NCBI RefSeq assembly: GCF_016587375.1
Contig: NZ_BNJG01000001.1
Location: forward strand, 1,860,001-1,924,000
DNA from: Ktedonobacter robiniae
GTDB lineage: Bacteria > Chloroflexota > Ktedonobacteria > Ktedonobacterales > Ktedonobacteraceae
DNA length: 64,000 nt
Direction of reading: 5' to 3'
The notes beneath the pieces are model-generated. The model made no database searches and was not told where the DNA came from. It saw nothing but the letters and a program-made list of their open reading frames with translations. Position numbers and translations under genes: made by a program. Below are positions 17,363-25,691 of the stretch, in pieces; the stretch's first letter is position 1, and the number at the start of each line of letters is the position of its first letter.

Positions 17363-17950
17363 CTACTGCTCCAGCCAGAAGGCCTGGTCTTCGCTTGACA
17401 TGTTACTGCGCGCGATGGCCTCGGCGAAGCTCTGTTTCTGTGGTCCCTGTTCCTGCTTGCGTGCGGCTTGAGAGGTCTGGCGGCGATTATAGGTTAGCGC
17501 GGGCTGGCTATTGTCCAGCAGCGTGGCGAACTGATCGAGTGAGAGCTGGAAGTAGCCCGCGAGACGCTCTAGCTGGCGCTGGCTCAGGCTTGCGGCCTCG
17601 ATGGCGCCCGCCTCAAACTTATTCCAGACATCGACCGAGAGGCGCAAGGCCCTGGCCACATCGACCTTTTTGAGATTGCGGCTCTTGCGTAGCTCAACGA
17701 GGGTCACAGTCTCAACCTGCGGGGCGAGGACGCGCTGGAGCGCGCTTTGCAGGGCGCGCTGCGTTAATGGCAGAATAGTCGCGTTCTCCTCTAGCTCCTC
17801 GGCGGTGGTGACATAATAGCCAGCGATAAAGTCAGCCAGTTCGGCCTGTGCTGTGGGATGATCGCGCAGGATTTGTAGCTGTGTCTGCGCATCACCTGCC
17901 TCCCTGGCGGCCAGCCAGGCCATTTTGAGTTCTTGTATTGACATGCTCAT
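17363..17950 (-). CDS. XRE-family helix-turn-helix protein next to a sigma factor
   Basis: 195 residues. The middle (~85-140) is a Cro/C1-type HTH: LVELRKSRNLKKVDVARALR, then VDVWNKFEAGAI. The N-terminal ~70 residues are helical and acidic with no recognised domain; the C-terminal tail is Gln-rich. It is downstream of the sigma-like gene on the same strand, 143 bases apart. The arrangement recalls anti-sigma or sigma-regulator partners elsewhere, with an HTH instead of the usual zinc anti-sigma motif. Its target is unknown. Confidence 0.7.
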   Translation of the reverse strand: MSMSIQELKMAWLAAREAGDAQTQLQILRDHPTAQAELADFIAGYYVTTAEELEENATILPLTQRALQSALQRVLAPQVETVTLVELRKSRNLKKVDVARALRLSVDVWNKFEAGAIEAASLSQRQLERLAGYFQLSLDQFATLLDNSQPALTYNRRQTSQAARKQEQGPQKQSFAEAIARSNMSSEDQAFWLEQ

Positions 17951-18003
17951 CGTGAGTGCTCCTTTCGTGCCTCAACCCATTTTATCTTCTCCAGTGCATT
18001 CTT

Positions 18004-18085
18004 AAGAAAAGAGTTTGGAAAAAGCGGGGACACCCCGCGCCCCGGCAGGGGAGACCCCTGCACCCCCTTTTTCTGCACTGGAAAC
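18004..18085. repeat. GC-rich hairpin repeat
   Basis: GCGGGG-ACA-CCCCGC and GCAGGGG-AGA-CCCCTGC stand back to back between the sigma-like gene and the XRE gene. The style (GGGG..CCCCGCC..CAGGGG..CCCCTG) matches the right ends of the composite elements at 29884-30066 and 32800-32975. Confidence 0.55.
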
Positions 18086-18093
18086 CTGGATAG

Positions 18094-18840
18094 TTATTGC
18101 TGTGAAATCATGGGTGGATATGAATGCTGGCCCTCGTGCGCGATACATTCGCGCAGATAGCTGCGAGCGCGCTCATAGCGTAGACGGACGGTGCGCTCGG
18201 TACGCTTACAGACAACGGCGATATCGTCCCATTTCATGCCCTCCAGGACGCGCAGGACCATAATCATGCGGTCCAGAGGGTCATTCAGGTAGGTTAAAAT
18301 ACGCTTACTCTCATCGTTGGCGTGTAGCACCTCGTACTGGTCCTGTGGATCAGCCACGTCGGAGCTGGGCATGTTCTCGTCATCCGGCGAGGCTGAGCGC
18401 AGGGATTCTACCAGGGCGCGTGGCACATGCTGGGGTCGGCCGGCAGGTCGCCCCTCGTCATCGCGGCGATAGTAGAGGCCCTCCTGGCGTAGCACGCGGT
18501 TAAACTCGTCGACGCAGAGACAGCGTAGATAATGGACAAAGTTCTGGGTAATAAATACCTCTTTTGGATTGAGAGCCTCGCGTAGCAGGTGCTCGCTCAT
18601 ATTCGAGATGACCTCCTCGCGTAGCTCTGGGCGATGGCGCAAGCCCTGAGAGTGGCGCTGAAAGAAGGGGGCGCAGCGTTGAAGCAACACCTCTGCCAGC
18701 ATGCTCACTCCCGGTGTATCGCCAGCGCGTTGGCGCGCGCGTATATTTTGGACCAGCTCGATCTCGCTGATTTCGTAGCGTCCCTCCGGAGTGCGACGCC
18801 GCAAACGCTCTTGAAGCGTGGGATCATTTAGATCGATCAT
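18094..18840 (-). CDS. Sigma-70-family (ECF-like) RNA polymerase sigma factor
   Basis: 248 residues. The C-terminal third has region 4: LNDPLDRMIMVLRVLEGMKW, then DIAVVCKRTERTVRLRYERA, the recognition helix-turn-helix. Region 2 is in the middle (REEVISNMSEHLLREALNP, QNFVHYLRCLCVDEFNR). It has an N-terminal extension of ~40 residues (ERLRRRTPEGRYEISEIELV). Such factors redirect RNA polymerase to special promoters. The gene is followed by the XRE-type gene, its likely partner. Assignment to a defined ECF group needs a profile search. Confidence 0.75.
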   Translation of the reverse strand: MIDLNDPTLQERLRRRTPEGRYEISEIELVQNIRARQRAGDTPGVSMLAEVLLQRCAPFFQRHSQGLRHRPELREEVISNMSEHLLREALNPKEVFITQNFVHYLRCLCVDEFNRVLRQEGLYYRRDDEGRPAGRPQHVPRALVESLRSASPDDENMPSSDVADPQDQYEVLHANDESKRILTYLNDPLDRMIMVLRVLEGMKWDDIAVVCKRTERTVRLRYERARSYLRECIAHEGQHSYPPMISQQ

Positions 18841-18953
18841 ATTCTCCCTCTACTTCGTAATCCTGGTCAGGCTAGCACGTAACCAGGTGTATCTATCCCT
18901 CTATTCCTCTCGCCCTACAAAAAACGGAAATGTTTCTGGCTGTTTGGTTATAA

Positions 18954-19004
18954 GTGGTCTGGTATGCCCTGGCGGCCTTCGGTCGCCAGGGCATACCAGA
19001 CCAC
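18954..19004. terminator. 21-bp-arm palindrome downstream of the PfkB gene
   Basis: Arms 18954-18974 and 18984-19004 are perfect (GTGGTCTGGTATGCCCTGGCG). It lies between the PfkB gene end and the sigma-like gene start, both on the minus strand, so it may terminate the PfkB transcript; no T-run is present. The rest of 18841-19097 is non-coding. Confidence 0.6.
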
Positions 19005-19097
19005 CTTACCCGGTTCTTACCCGGATAAATGCTTTGTGCTTCATGCTGTATTGTACTTGTATTGCTAGCATGAGCACAAGCGTATATAGGAGCAAAT

Positions 19098-19991
19098 TTA
19101 CGAGAGGGGGCGCAGGCGCTGGGCAACCTGGGCGGGGGTGGGGATGCCGCTGATACCGGGCTGCTCAACGGAGAAGGAGGCAGCGCAGTTGGCGAAGTTG
19201 GTGGCCTGGGCGGGATCGCCATGCTGGTAGAGGTGGGCGAGGAAGGAGGCGGCGAAGACGTCACCCGCGCCGGTGGGATCGACCTCGTGGGCGGGATAGG
19301 CCGGAAAACTGGCGGGAACGCCCTGCTGATAGAGAGTGGCGCCGTGGCGACCATCGGTGGCGACGAGCAGGGGAACACGCTTGCTCCAGGCGTTAAGAAT
19401 GGCGTCGGCCTCGGTGCGGCTACCATTGGCAAAGGGGAGCAGATCATCGTGGCTGAGGATCAGCACATCGAGCTGGGGGAGCACCTGCTCGGCATCGAGC
19501 CAGGGCGTGGGCCAGACGCGCCCATCGGCATCCCAGCGGCGCAGCCAGCCCTGGGGCGTGGCGGCCAGGATGCGACCGGGTCGGCGTGGAAAGACTGAGA
19601 GGATCTGGGGTGTCAGTTCTTGCGCCAGAGGTCCCAGGAGCACGACCGGGAGGTCGCGCCAGGCGGTGGGAATATGATCGGGCTGGATAGTGCTGGCGCG
19701 GGCGCGTAAATACTGGGTGCGGAAGCCCTGGGCATACACATTGACGAACGCAGATGTCTCGGTGGAGAGGATGGCTTGAACGGGGATGGCGGGCGAGAGG
19801 AGCGAGGGGAGGCAAGAGAGGAGATCGGCATCGGCCGAAGTCACGATAGTGGGAACTAGTCCCAGGCGATAGGCGGCCAGGGCGGCAAAAGTAACGGTGC
19901 CACCGAGTGAGAAGGTACCATCGGGATGCAGATCTTTAGTGACGTGGCCGATGGTGAGAAAGTTGGGTGAGGCAGAGTAGGCGTCCAGCAT
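19098..19991 (-). CDS. PfkB-family carbohydrate/nucleoside kinase
   Basis: 297 residues. PfkB fold features: GGTVTFAALAAYRLGL near the N-terminus (substrate lid/glycine motif) and the C-terminal signature DPTGAGDVFAASFLAHLYQ with the catalytic Asp. Family members phosphorylate sugars, nucleosides or similar alcohols with ATP. The middle (VLLGPLAQELTPQILSVFP, GRILAATPQGWLRRWD) is typical of a subgroup annotated as PfkB kinase in Chloroflexota with unknown substrate. It is alone between two hairpins. Confidence 0.82.
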   Translation of the reverse strand: MLDAYSASPNFLTIGHVTKDLHPDGTFSLGGTVTFAALAAYRLGLVPTIVTSADADLLSCLPSLLSPAIPVQAILSTETSAFVNVYAQGFRTQYLRARASTIQPDHIPTAWRDLPVVLLGPLAQELTPQILSVFPRRPGRILAATPQGWLRRWDADGRVWPTPWLDAEQVLPQLDVLILSHDDLLPFANGSRTEADAILNAWSKRVPLLVATDGRHGATLYQQGVPASFPAYPAHEVDPTGAGDVFAASFLAHLYQHGDPAQATNFANCAASFSVEQPGISGIPTPAQVAQRLRPLS

Positions 19992-20074
19992 GAGAGAATG
20001 TTGTGGGGCAATTCCATCCAGAGAATCGCCCCGCTCCTTTTTTCAAATAGGTTATGGGAGAGATGGTATATGTA

Positions 20075-21028
20075 TTAGCGACCAGGACGCTTCAGTGAGA
20101 TGACCACGCGGCGCGCGTCGCCCTCACCGATGCTCTCGGTACTGATATCACCACTCTCAGAGAGAGCCAGATGAACGATACGGCGTTCATGAGGTGGCAT
20201 CGCTTCAAGCGCGATTGAGCGGCGATAGTTGCGCACCTGCTGAGCCACGCGCTGGGCCAGGGAGCGCAGATTCTCTTCGCGGCGCATACGATAGTTCTCA
20301 GCATCAATGATGATGCGCATCCGATGATGTGTGCGATGGCTCACGATCAGGTTCACCAGCAGTTGGAGCGCAGCCAGGGTCTCGCCACGGCGGCCGATGA
20401 GCAATCCAAGATTCTCATGCATGCCATGAATGTTAAGGGTCAGCGGGCTGGTTGAGCGGACCTGGACCGTGGCGCGAATATTCAAGTGGCGCAAGATGTT
20501 CTGGAGCACATCCACCGTGATCTCGATATCTTCGCGCGAAGGTTTCTCAACGAGTGGGAGGGCGCCAGCCGGCTGCTCGGTGGCTTCCGTCTCGGATTCA
20601 GAGGCGATTGCCGCAGCAGCGGTCAGGGCAGGGAAGGTATCGGCGGAAATGAAGGGCGTCACATCCTCGTCCTCGCCGCCTTCCTCCTCCTCCTCTTCTT
20701 CCTCATAGGCCTCGTCGACATACTCCTCCTCGTCCTCTTCTTCTTCCTCCTCCTCATCCTCGTAGAAATCGACATCGCCCAGTTCGTCGTCGGAACCAAG
20801 AATGGCATCGGCCATCTCGGGAGTAATGACCGCGCCTCCAAGCGCGCCAGAAGTGGAAGGGCGGACCGTCACGCGGACGAGGGCCTCCTTGCTTCCCAGG
20901 CCAAAGGTACCACGAGCAGGTTCTTGAAGCACAGCAATATCAACCTCGTCGCGACGGCGATTGAGATGCGTCAGGGCCTTCTGAACGGCTTCATCTATGC
21001 TTTTACCACTAGCCTCTATACTTTCCAC
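20075..21028 (-). CDS. khpB: RNA-binding protein KhpB (Jag)
   Basis: 317 residues starting with GTG at 21028. Domains in order: Jag_N (~1-50, SIDEAVQKALTHLNRRRDEV, LGSKEALVRV), a very acidic Glu/Asp linker (~95-135), a KH domain with LLIGRRGETLAALQLLVN, and a C-terminal R3H domain with YRRSIALEAMPPHERRIVHL. KhpB pairs with KhpA on RNA and influences cell division and envelope synthesis in Gram-positives. Its place after yidC in the rpmH-rnpA-yidD-yidC-khpB run is classical. The length of the acidic linker is unusual. Confidence 0.93.
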   Translation of the reverse strand: MESIEASGKSIDEAVQKALTHLNRRRDEVDIAVLQEPARGTFGLGSKEALVRVTVRPSTSGALGGAVITPEMADAILGSDDELGDVDFYEDEEEEEEEDEEEYVDEAYEEEEEEEEGGEDEDVTPFISADTFPALTAAAAIASESETEATEQPAGALPLVEKPSREDIEITVDVLQNILRHLNIRATVQVRSTSPLTLNIHGMHENLGLLIGRRGETLAALQLLVNLIVSHRTHHRMRIIIDAENYRMRREENLRSLAQRVAQQVRNYRRSIALEAMPPHERRIVHLALSESGDISTESIGEGDARRVVISLKRPGR

Positions 21029-21174
21029 AGTTTCCTTGCCTCCCTAAATGCGTCGGTAAGAACTTCACAAGTAATAGATTACAACCTACCTCATAACAAG
21101 AGTTTGTGCTAAAGGGCACAACTCTTGACGAGTCAGCCCCTCCCTGTCTCTTCACGCTTGCGGCGTTCAGGGGC

Positions 21175-21230
21175 AAGGGGTATGGGTGTACCAGGCAGGT
21201 CACGACCCGCCTGGCACACCCATACCCCTT
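21175..21230. repeat. 26-bp-arm palindrome between yidC and khpB
   Basis: Arms 21175-21200 and 21205-21230 (AAGGGGTATGGGTGTRCCAG) differ at two sites, both compatible with G-T pairing on one strand. It is preceded by GCGGCGTTCAGGGGC, a sequence also next to the palindrome at 16337-16398. It interrupts the yidC-khpB operon. Confidence 0.75.
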
Positions 21231-21315
21231 ACCCAGATGGCTCGCGAAGGAGCCACCGGGTGTGAAGAGCAGCCTTAGCCAAACCCTCAAGGAGGTAGGC
21301 TGCAATCGATCAAGC

Positions 21316-22383
21316 TTAGCCTCGCGAACGTTGAGCGCTACCGCGGCGACGAGCAGAGGCACTGCTATTGCGCGAGCGACGGCGCTGCTGTTGCGTTGTT
21401 GATGATCCAGAACGATTATTTCCAGTGCGCATCTGGCTCGCGACAGGACCACTAGCGGATTCCTCGTCCTCATCAGAGGCGCTATCGGCCTCAATGATAT
21501 TGGAGCGGCGCAGGAGATCTTTCTCACGCTGCTTCTTGCCTTCGCTTGCGAGTGTGCTTTCAACCACGGCGGGCGCCACCTTGGGATCATTCGCGAACTT
21601 GGGCGTGGTCAGCAGGGAACCCCAGCCGGTGACAAAGTACTGCTGTACCGCCTGGAAGATCGAGGAGATCGTCCAGTACAGGGCCAGGCCAGCGGGGAAG
21701 GTCCAACCAATGAAGATGGTCACAAAGGGCATCACATACTGCATGGTCTGCATGGACTGGACCATAGGATCAGGCGTATTTTTATCTTTGTTTTTGTTCG
21801 CCTGAGCGTTGCGCGGCTGAGCCATGCGCAGGGAGACGAAGGTGGCCAGACCAGCCAGGATCGGCAGGATATGCGTAGGATCGGGCTGCCCCAGCGAGAT
21901 GTACCAGTGCGGATTGAGGAACTCGAACCAGCGCAGGTTGATGTCGGGTATATGTGTGAAGGGCGCGATAAAAGAGTACAGATGATCGTTGAGCGTTTTA
22001 GTAGTCAGATGCTGATCACGCAAGATGTTGCCCACAGCAAAGTAGAGGCCGTAGAGCACAGGGAGCTGGATCACGAGTGGCAGGCAGCCTGCCAGCGGTT
22101 TCACACCATACTCTTTGTACAGCTGATTCATGGCCAGGGACTGTGACTGAACATCGCCGGGGTGTTTCTTCTTAATCTCGGCGATCTTAGGCTGAAGTAC
22201 CTGCATGGCCTTAGAGGAGCGCAGCTGCTGAAGAGTGAGTGGGAAGAGTAAAAGCTTGATAAGGACGGTAAGAACGATGATGGCAAGGCCAAAATCACCG
22301 AAGAGGCGGTAGAGCACCACCAGGCCGTTGAAGATGGGGTATGAAAAGATTATGTTAAAGAGATTACCGATAGCTCCAAACAC
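21316..22383 (-). CDS. yidC: Membrane protein insertase YidC
   Basis: 355 residues from a GTG start with AGGAG 8 bases upstream. Short Gram-positive-type YidC without the large periplasmic domain. Transmembrane segments include FGLAIIVLTVLIKLLLFPLT, LPLVIQLPVLYGLYFAVGN and TIFIGWTFPAGLALYWTISS. The conserved Lys/Arg of the groove is in the first helix region. The basic, Ser/Arg-rich tail of ~80 residues would be cytoplasmic and near ribosomes. It inserts membrane proteins alone or with SecYEG. Cotranscribed with yidD and rnpA. Confidence 0.95.
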   Translation of the reverse strand: MFGAIGNLFNIIFSYPIFNGLVVLYRLFGDFGLAIIVLTVLIKLLLFPLTLQQLRSSKAMQVLQPKIAEIKKKHPGDVQSQSLAMNQLYKEYGVKPLAGCLPLVIQLPVLYGLYFAVGNILRDQHLTTKTLNDHLYSFIAPFTHIPDINLRWFEFLNPHWYISLGQPDPTHILPILAGLATFVSLRMAQPRNAQANKNKDKNTPDPMVQSMQTMQYVMPFVTIFIGWTFPAGLALYWTISSIFQAVQQYFVTGWGSLLTTPKFANDPKVAPAVVESTLASEGKKQREKDLLRRSNIIEADSASDEDEESASGPVASQMRTGNNRSGSSTTQQQRRRSRNSSASARRRGSAQRSRG

Positions 22384-22410
22384 GAGAATTTCTCCTGCGT
22401 TCCTCTCCTT

Positions 22411-22641
22411 CTACTTTCCCGGCCAGGTCTCTGGCACGGGATCGTAGGAATCACCGTGATAAAAGGGTTGGCAGCGCCCGATGCGCTTCGCTGTAAGCCA
22501 GCCGCCACGGAAGAAGCCGAAACGATCAATTGCCTCGTATCCATATTGGGAACACGAGGGTGTAAAACGGCACGAAGGCGGCATCACTACCGACAGAGTG
22601 CGCTGATACAAGCGAATTAAGCCAAGTGCGATATATTTCAC
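22411..22641 (-). CDS. yidD: Membrane protein insertion efficiency factor YidD
   Basis: 76 residues from a GTG start. Conserved core: LIRLYQRTLS, PSCRFTPSCSQYGYEAIDRF and GGWLTAKRIGRCQPF, including the family's three cysteines. YidD is a small peripheral membrane protein that helps insertion through YidC, encoded next to it as usual. The spacing to yidC is 27 bases. Confidence 0.95.
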   Translation of the reverse strand: MKYIALGLIRLYQRTLSVVMPPSCRFTPSCSQYGYEAIDRFGFFRGGWLTAKRIGRCQPFYHGDSYDPVPETWPGK

Positions 22642-22669
22642 AATGACTGGATACCTTTACCAACGGTCA

Positions 22670-22742
22670 GGCTTCTTATGCGAAAACCAACGCCACTGTT
22701 GTGGCTAGCGCTTCGCGCTCAGGTTTCCTGGGAGGCACTAAG
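22670..22742. repeat. Intergenic repeat, family 2 (copy 2), overlapping the rnpA 3' end
   Basis: GGCTTCTTATGCGAAAACCAA...GCTAGCGCTTCGCGCTCAGG..TTTCC..GGCACTAAG, matching 7073-7163 closely at both ends. It extends 24 bases into rnpA, so the last seven residues of RnpA and its stop codon come from the repeat. Confidence 0.75.
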
Positions 22743-23177
22743 CCTTGTATCGTCTACCACGGGAGCAGGGACCAGGAGCTGAGCCCTACGAAGCAGGAGA
22801 CGAATGTCCTGTTTCAACGTAGAAAGATCGGCAACGATAACGCGTTTGCCTGTACGAGCGTCAGTGCCCACCAACTGGTGGCGCGCAGTGAGAACGAGAT
22901 CATATCCCGGAGGAATTTCGTGCCAGAGCGATCTGACCGCCTCGGAGAGCAAGCGTTTAATAGTGTTACGGGTGGTCGCGTTCTTGGATATGCGTTTGCT
23001 TACCACGAACCCCACCCTGGTAATTGCGACATTAGATTCTAAATCGGATTCCAAACGTGATTCTGGATGTGGTGACCAGGCGAGAATAAGCAGCCGAGAC
23101 GAAACGCTCTGCCTCTGCTGCCTAACCCGCTGAAAGTCACCGTTTTTGCGTAAGCGTTGAGCACGTCGAAGTGCCAC
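22719..23177 (-). CDS. rnpA: Ribonuclease P protein component
   Basis: 152 residues from GTG at 23177. Motifs: RRAQRLRKNGDFQRVRQ at the N-terminus, GFVVSKRISKNATTRNTIKR (the basic RNR motif) and LLSEAVRSLW. The protein assists RNase P RNA in 5' maturation of tRNAs. It lies 28 bases after rpmH in the standard order. The C-terminus is longer than usual (~30 extra residues), and its last residues are encoded by a dispersed repeat. Confidence 0.95.
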   Translation of the reverse strand: MALRRAQRLRKNGDFQRVRQQRQSVSSRLLILAWSPHPESRLESDLESNVAITRVGFVVSKRISKNATTRNTIKRLLSEAVRSLWHEIPPGYDLVLTARHQLVGTDARTGKRVIVADLSTLKQDIRLLLRRAQLLVPAPVVDDTRLSASQET

Positions 23178-23205
23178 TCTGCTAAACCGTCCGTTCTGCG
23201 AAAAG

Positions 23206-23340
23206 CTAGACCGTCAGGCTCCAGCGTCCCTTGGCTCGACGAGCCTTGAGAACGCGGCGCCCATTGCGGGTATGCATGCGCTTCATAAAGCCGTGTTCGC
23301 GCTTACGCGGAATGCGCTTGGGTTGCCATGTGCGTTTCAT
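23206..23340 (-). CDS. rpmH: 50S ribosomal protein L34
   Basis: 44 residues: [20 protein letters not shown] at the start, then [20 protein letters not shown] and SLTV. This is a full-length, canonical L34. GGAGGTGG lies 6 bases before the ATG, and a consensus promoter is 40 bases upstream. It heads the rpmH-rnpA-yidD-yidC-khpB operon. Confidence 0.98.
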   Translation of the reverse strand: MKRTWQPKRIPRKREHGFMKRMHTRNGRRVLKARRAKGRWSLTV

Positions 23341-23373
23341 GAACAATCCACCTCCACTTTCAATATCCCGTAG

Positions 23374-23402
23374 ATTATAACGAGTATTATGTATGCTGTC
23401 AA
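23374..23402 (-). promoter_or_regulatory. Consensus promoter of the rpmH operon
   Basis: On the minus strand TTGACA, 17-base spacer, TATAAT: both hexamers perfect. Transcription would start about 25-30 bases upstream of rpmH. Confidence 0.93.
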
Positions 23403-23416
23403 TTAGCCAGGGCCAA

Positions 23417-23494
23417 GTGGACCGACGCGACTAAAGTACGCGTCTACATATGCGCGTTCTATATGTAGACGCGTACTTTAGTCGCGTCGTCCAC
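23417..23494. repeat. MITE-like inverted repeat, family 3 (copy 2)
   Basis: Arms 23417-23451 and 23461-23494 pair almost perfectly (GACGCGACTAAAGTACGCGT core, CTACATAT inner end). It shares ends and core with 8124-8200. It lies upstream of the rpmH promoter and just past the end of the FHA gene cluster's neighbour, so it may also limit read-through. Confidence 0.75.
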
Positions 23495-23519
23495 ACCGCA
23501 CATACTATTGCAAGACAGG

Positions 23520-24182
23520 CTAGGAGGTCTTAAAGCGCAACAGGACACGGCCGAAACGTACCTCGTCATTGTCCTGAAGAGGTGTTGGCGTCTTGCTGGC
23601 CAGGCGCTGACGATTCAAGAAGGTGAAATTGGTACTATTCTCGTCCTCAACCATATACTGGCCATTCTCGACAAAGATGCGAGCATGCAAGCGCGAGACA
23701 CCGCCCTCTTCGCCACCATGTGGGGTGAGATCGACATCGGGATAGATGTTGCTGACTGCGTCTTCGCGACCAACCGTCACATTCTCTTTACCACTCAGAT
23801 CAAACTCCTGGTTATCGGCCTCAACAATCAGGCGGGCGTGTAGCGCCGCAGGAGCGGAGGCCGGGGAGGCGGGAGCCTGCTGAGGTGGCTCAGAGGGCGC
23901 GGAAGGCGCTGGAGGTGGGGTCTGAACAGCAGCGGGCGCACCCTGAAGGCTCGCGCCACAGCTCGAACAGAAGGCCTCACCAGCGGGATTGCTCGCGCCA
24001 CAGGATGGGCAGGTCTGAGTACCGGTCGCCGTATCGGCGGGAGCAGCAGCGGGTTCCGCCGGAGCGGTCGCGGCCGCAACCGGGGCCACTGTGGGTTCCG
24101 CGCTGTTCAGCGGCTCTCCGCATTCATCGCAGAAAGCCGACCCATCTGGATTTTCATGTCCAAGCGAACATCGTACTGACAT
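23520..24182 (-). CDS. FHA-domain protein with two zinc ribbons
   Basis: 220 residues. Two N-terminal zinc ribbons: HENPDGSAFCDECGEPL (~9-25) and CPSCGASNPAGEAFCSSCG (~55-73), with an Ala/Pro-rich linker. The C-terminal FHA domain (~115-220) has VTVGREDAV, VSRLHARIF and STNFTFLN, the phosphothreonine-binding residues of the fold. FHA domains read Thr phosphorylation by kinases such as the one at 27772-29808. It is the last gene of a five-gene minus-strand run of phospho-signalling proteins, three of which carry the same ribbon. The downstream partner is not known. Confidence 0.88.
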   Translation of the reverse strand: MSVRCSLGHENPDGSAFCDECGEPLNSAEPTVAPVAAATAPAEPAAAPADTATGTQTCPSCGASNPAGEAFCSSCGASLQGAPAAVQTPPPAPSAPSEPPQQAPASPASAPAALHARLIVEADNQEFDLSGKENVTVGREDAVSNIYPDVDLTPHGGEEGGVSRLHARIFVENGQYMVEDENSTNFTFLNRQRLASKTPTPLQDNDEVRFGRVLLRFKTS

Positions 24183-24249
24183 TGTTATATCCTTCCTCTT
24201 CTCTATGTAGTTATCGGCAAGAGTGTGCGCAGGTTAAGTAGTTGCACCT

Positions 24250-25488
24250 CTATGGCAGCAGGTCATCGAGACGCTGCGTGAGTTTACGTGTCTTATTGCC
24301 AATCGACTTCACCTGCTCCTGGGAGATCTGCTGGCCCTGGTTCAATTGCTCAAGGGCCGCCTGTGTCTCCTGATCGAGAACACGGGTCACATTGGGAGCG
24401 AGTTTCGTCGTCGCCTTACCGGTCCGCTTGTACTCGTCGAGGACGCGTGTCACCAGGCGATTGGCGTTGGCCTTCTCCGCGTAGTTCATGACCAGCGCGT
24501 TGACCTGAGCGGCCTGATTGGCATCGTTGGTGAAGCTGACGGTGATGTTCTGCCGCACGCGCTCGCCAATGACATTGGTGACCGGGACATCATAGGAGAG
24601 TTCGGCCTGCGCGATACGGAAGAGGCCAGCCGGGCGAGGATCAATCATCAGCTCGACCAGGACGGACTGGGCCGTATCTTTCTCTAGATCGCCCAGGGGC
24701 ACCACCACGCGGCGGTCGGAGAGGGCCGAGGGATCGATATCGCGGATAAGCGGCAGGACCCTGACGGCCTTGCGGGGCGAGACGCCCGCGGGCAGGTTCA
24801 GCGTGATGACGGCATTACGTACGGCAACAGCCACGGCGCTCTGCACCTGCTGCTCAAAAATGGTCATGGCATCATTTGGTGAGCGGATAAACTCAGCAGG
24901 CGTACCACCGCTGAGCTGACCTACATCATCGAGAAGGTTCTCGTCCCAGTCGGCACCGATACCTAGCGGATAGATGGAGATGCCAGCGGCCGCGGCATCA
25001 CGCGCGAGCTGGCGGCAGCGATCAGTATCACCATAGGTCACGCCATCGGTGAGCAAGATCATGCGGCTCACCGCGTTAGGGATGTTCCAGCGGCGTAGCT
25101 CGCCCAGGCTCTGGATCATACCCAGCGACATGGTGGTGCCGCCCGCGTCCTGAATGCGATCAATGGCGGCCTTCATACCAACGGGATCGTTGGCTGGCAT
25201 CGAGGGAATAATGACCTGAGCAGAATCGTCAAAGATGACGACCGAAATGTAGTCACTTGGCTCCAGACGGTCAATGACCATCTTGACAGCTTCCTTCACA
25301 TTGCGCAGCTTCGCGCCCTTCATCGAGCCAGAATGGTCGATGACCAGGGAGAAGTTCAAGGGCATACGCACCTGAGCCATAATATCGCTTGGCTTGGCTT
25401 CTAGCAGCACATATGCGAGCTGGCTTCCGCCAGTTACTGGCATATATTCTTTCCCTACCTGGGATGTCAGAGTTACCTCTCCGGGCAT
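24250..25488 (-). CDS. von Willebrand factor A domain protein
   Basis: 412 residues; AAAGGAG lies 10 bases before the ATG. The VWA domain (~40-215) has the MIDAS motif DHSGSMKGAK and the later LLTDGVTYGD loop, so metal-dependent protein binding is likely. After it come beta-rich (VSPRKAVRVLPLIRDIDPSA) and helical segments (~330-412, LVTRVLDEYKRTGKATTKL). No signal peptide or membrane helix. In the phospho-signalling run it may act as scaffold between kinase, phosphatase and FHA reader; this is inferred from position only. Confidence 0.87.
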   Translation of the reverse strand: MPGEVTLTSQVGKEYMPVTGGSQLAYVLLEAKPSDIMAQVRMPLNFSLVIDHSGSMKGAKLRNVKEAVKMVIDRLEPSDYISVVIFDDSAQVIIPSMPANDPVGMKAAIDRIQDAGGTTMSLGMIQSLGELRRWNIPNAVSRMILLTDGVTYGDTDRCRQLARDAAAAGISIYPLGIGADWDENLLDDVGQLSGGTPAEFIRSPNDAMTIFEQQVQSAVAVAVRNAVITLNLPAGVSPRKAVRVLPLIRDIDPSALSDRRVVVPLGDLEKDTAQSVLVELMIDPRPAGLFRIAQAELSYDVPVTNVIGERVRQNITVSFTNDANQAAQVNALVMNYAEKANANRLVTRVLDEYKRTGKATTKLAPNVTRVLDQETQAALEQLNQGQQISQEQVKSIGNKTRKLTQRLDDLLP

Positions 25489-25558
25489 AGTCTGTCAGCT
25501 CCTTTCGCCATCGGCTGGCCCTAGTATATCATATAGAGCCGTGAGTTCAGCTTATTGG

Positions 25559-25690
25559 TGTTTTTAATTTGTGGGGACTGGTTTCGTATTTCGCCCACCA
25601 ACCCCCATTCGGGGGCGCTGCGGCACTTTCGCACCTAGCCTACCGGCTCAGGTGGGCAGAAAGGAAACCCCACACCCCGGTTTGAATTGC
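25559..25690. repeat. Composite intergenic repeat, family 4 (copy A)
   Basis: Carries GGGGACTGGTTTCGTATT, a CGCCCACCAACCCCC hairpin with CATTCGGGGG, CCTAGCCTACCGGCTCAGG and GTGGGC, then CCCCACACCCCGG. The same order of blocks is at 29884-30066 and 32800-32975. It lies between the zinc-ribbon PP2C gene and the VWA gene. Confidence 0.75.
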
Positions 25691-25691
25691 T

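Noticed and set aside
20075..23500. Possible replication origin near rpmH-rnpA
   Set aside because: The gene order often flanks oriC, but no dnaA, dnaN or cluster of TTATCCACA-type boxes is in the window; the neighbouring intergenic DNA is explained by a promoter and a MITE-like repeat.
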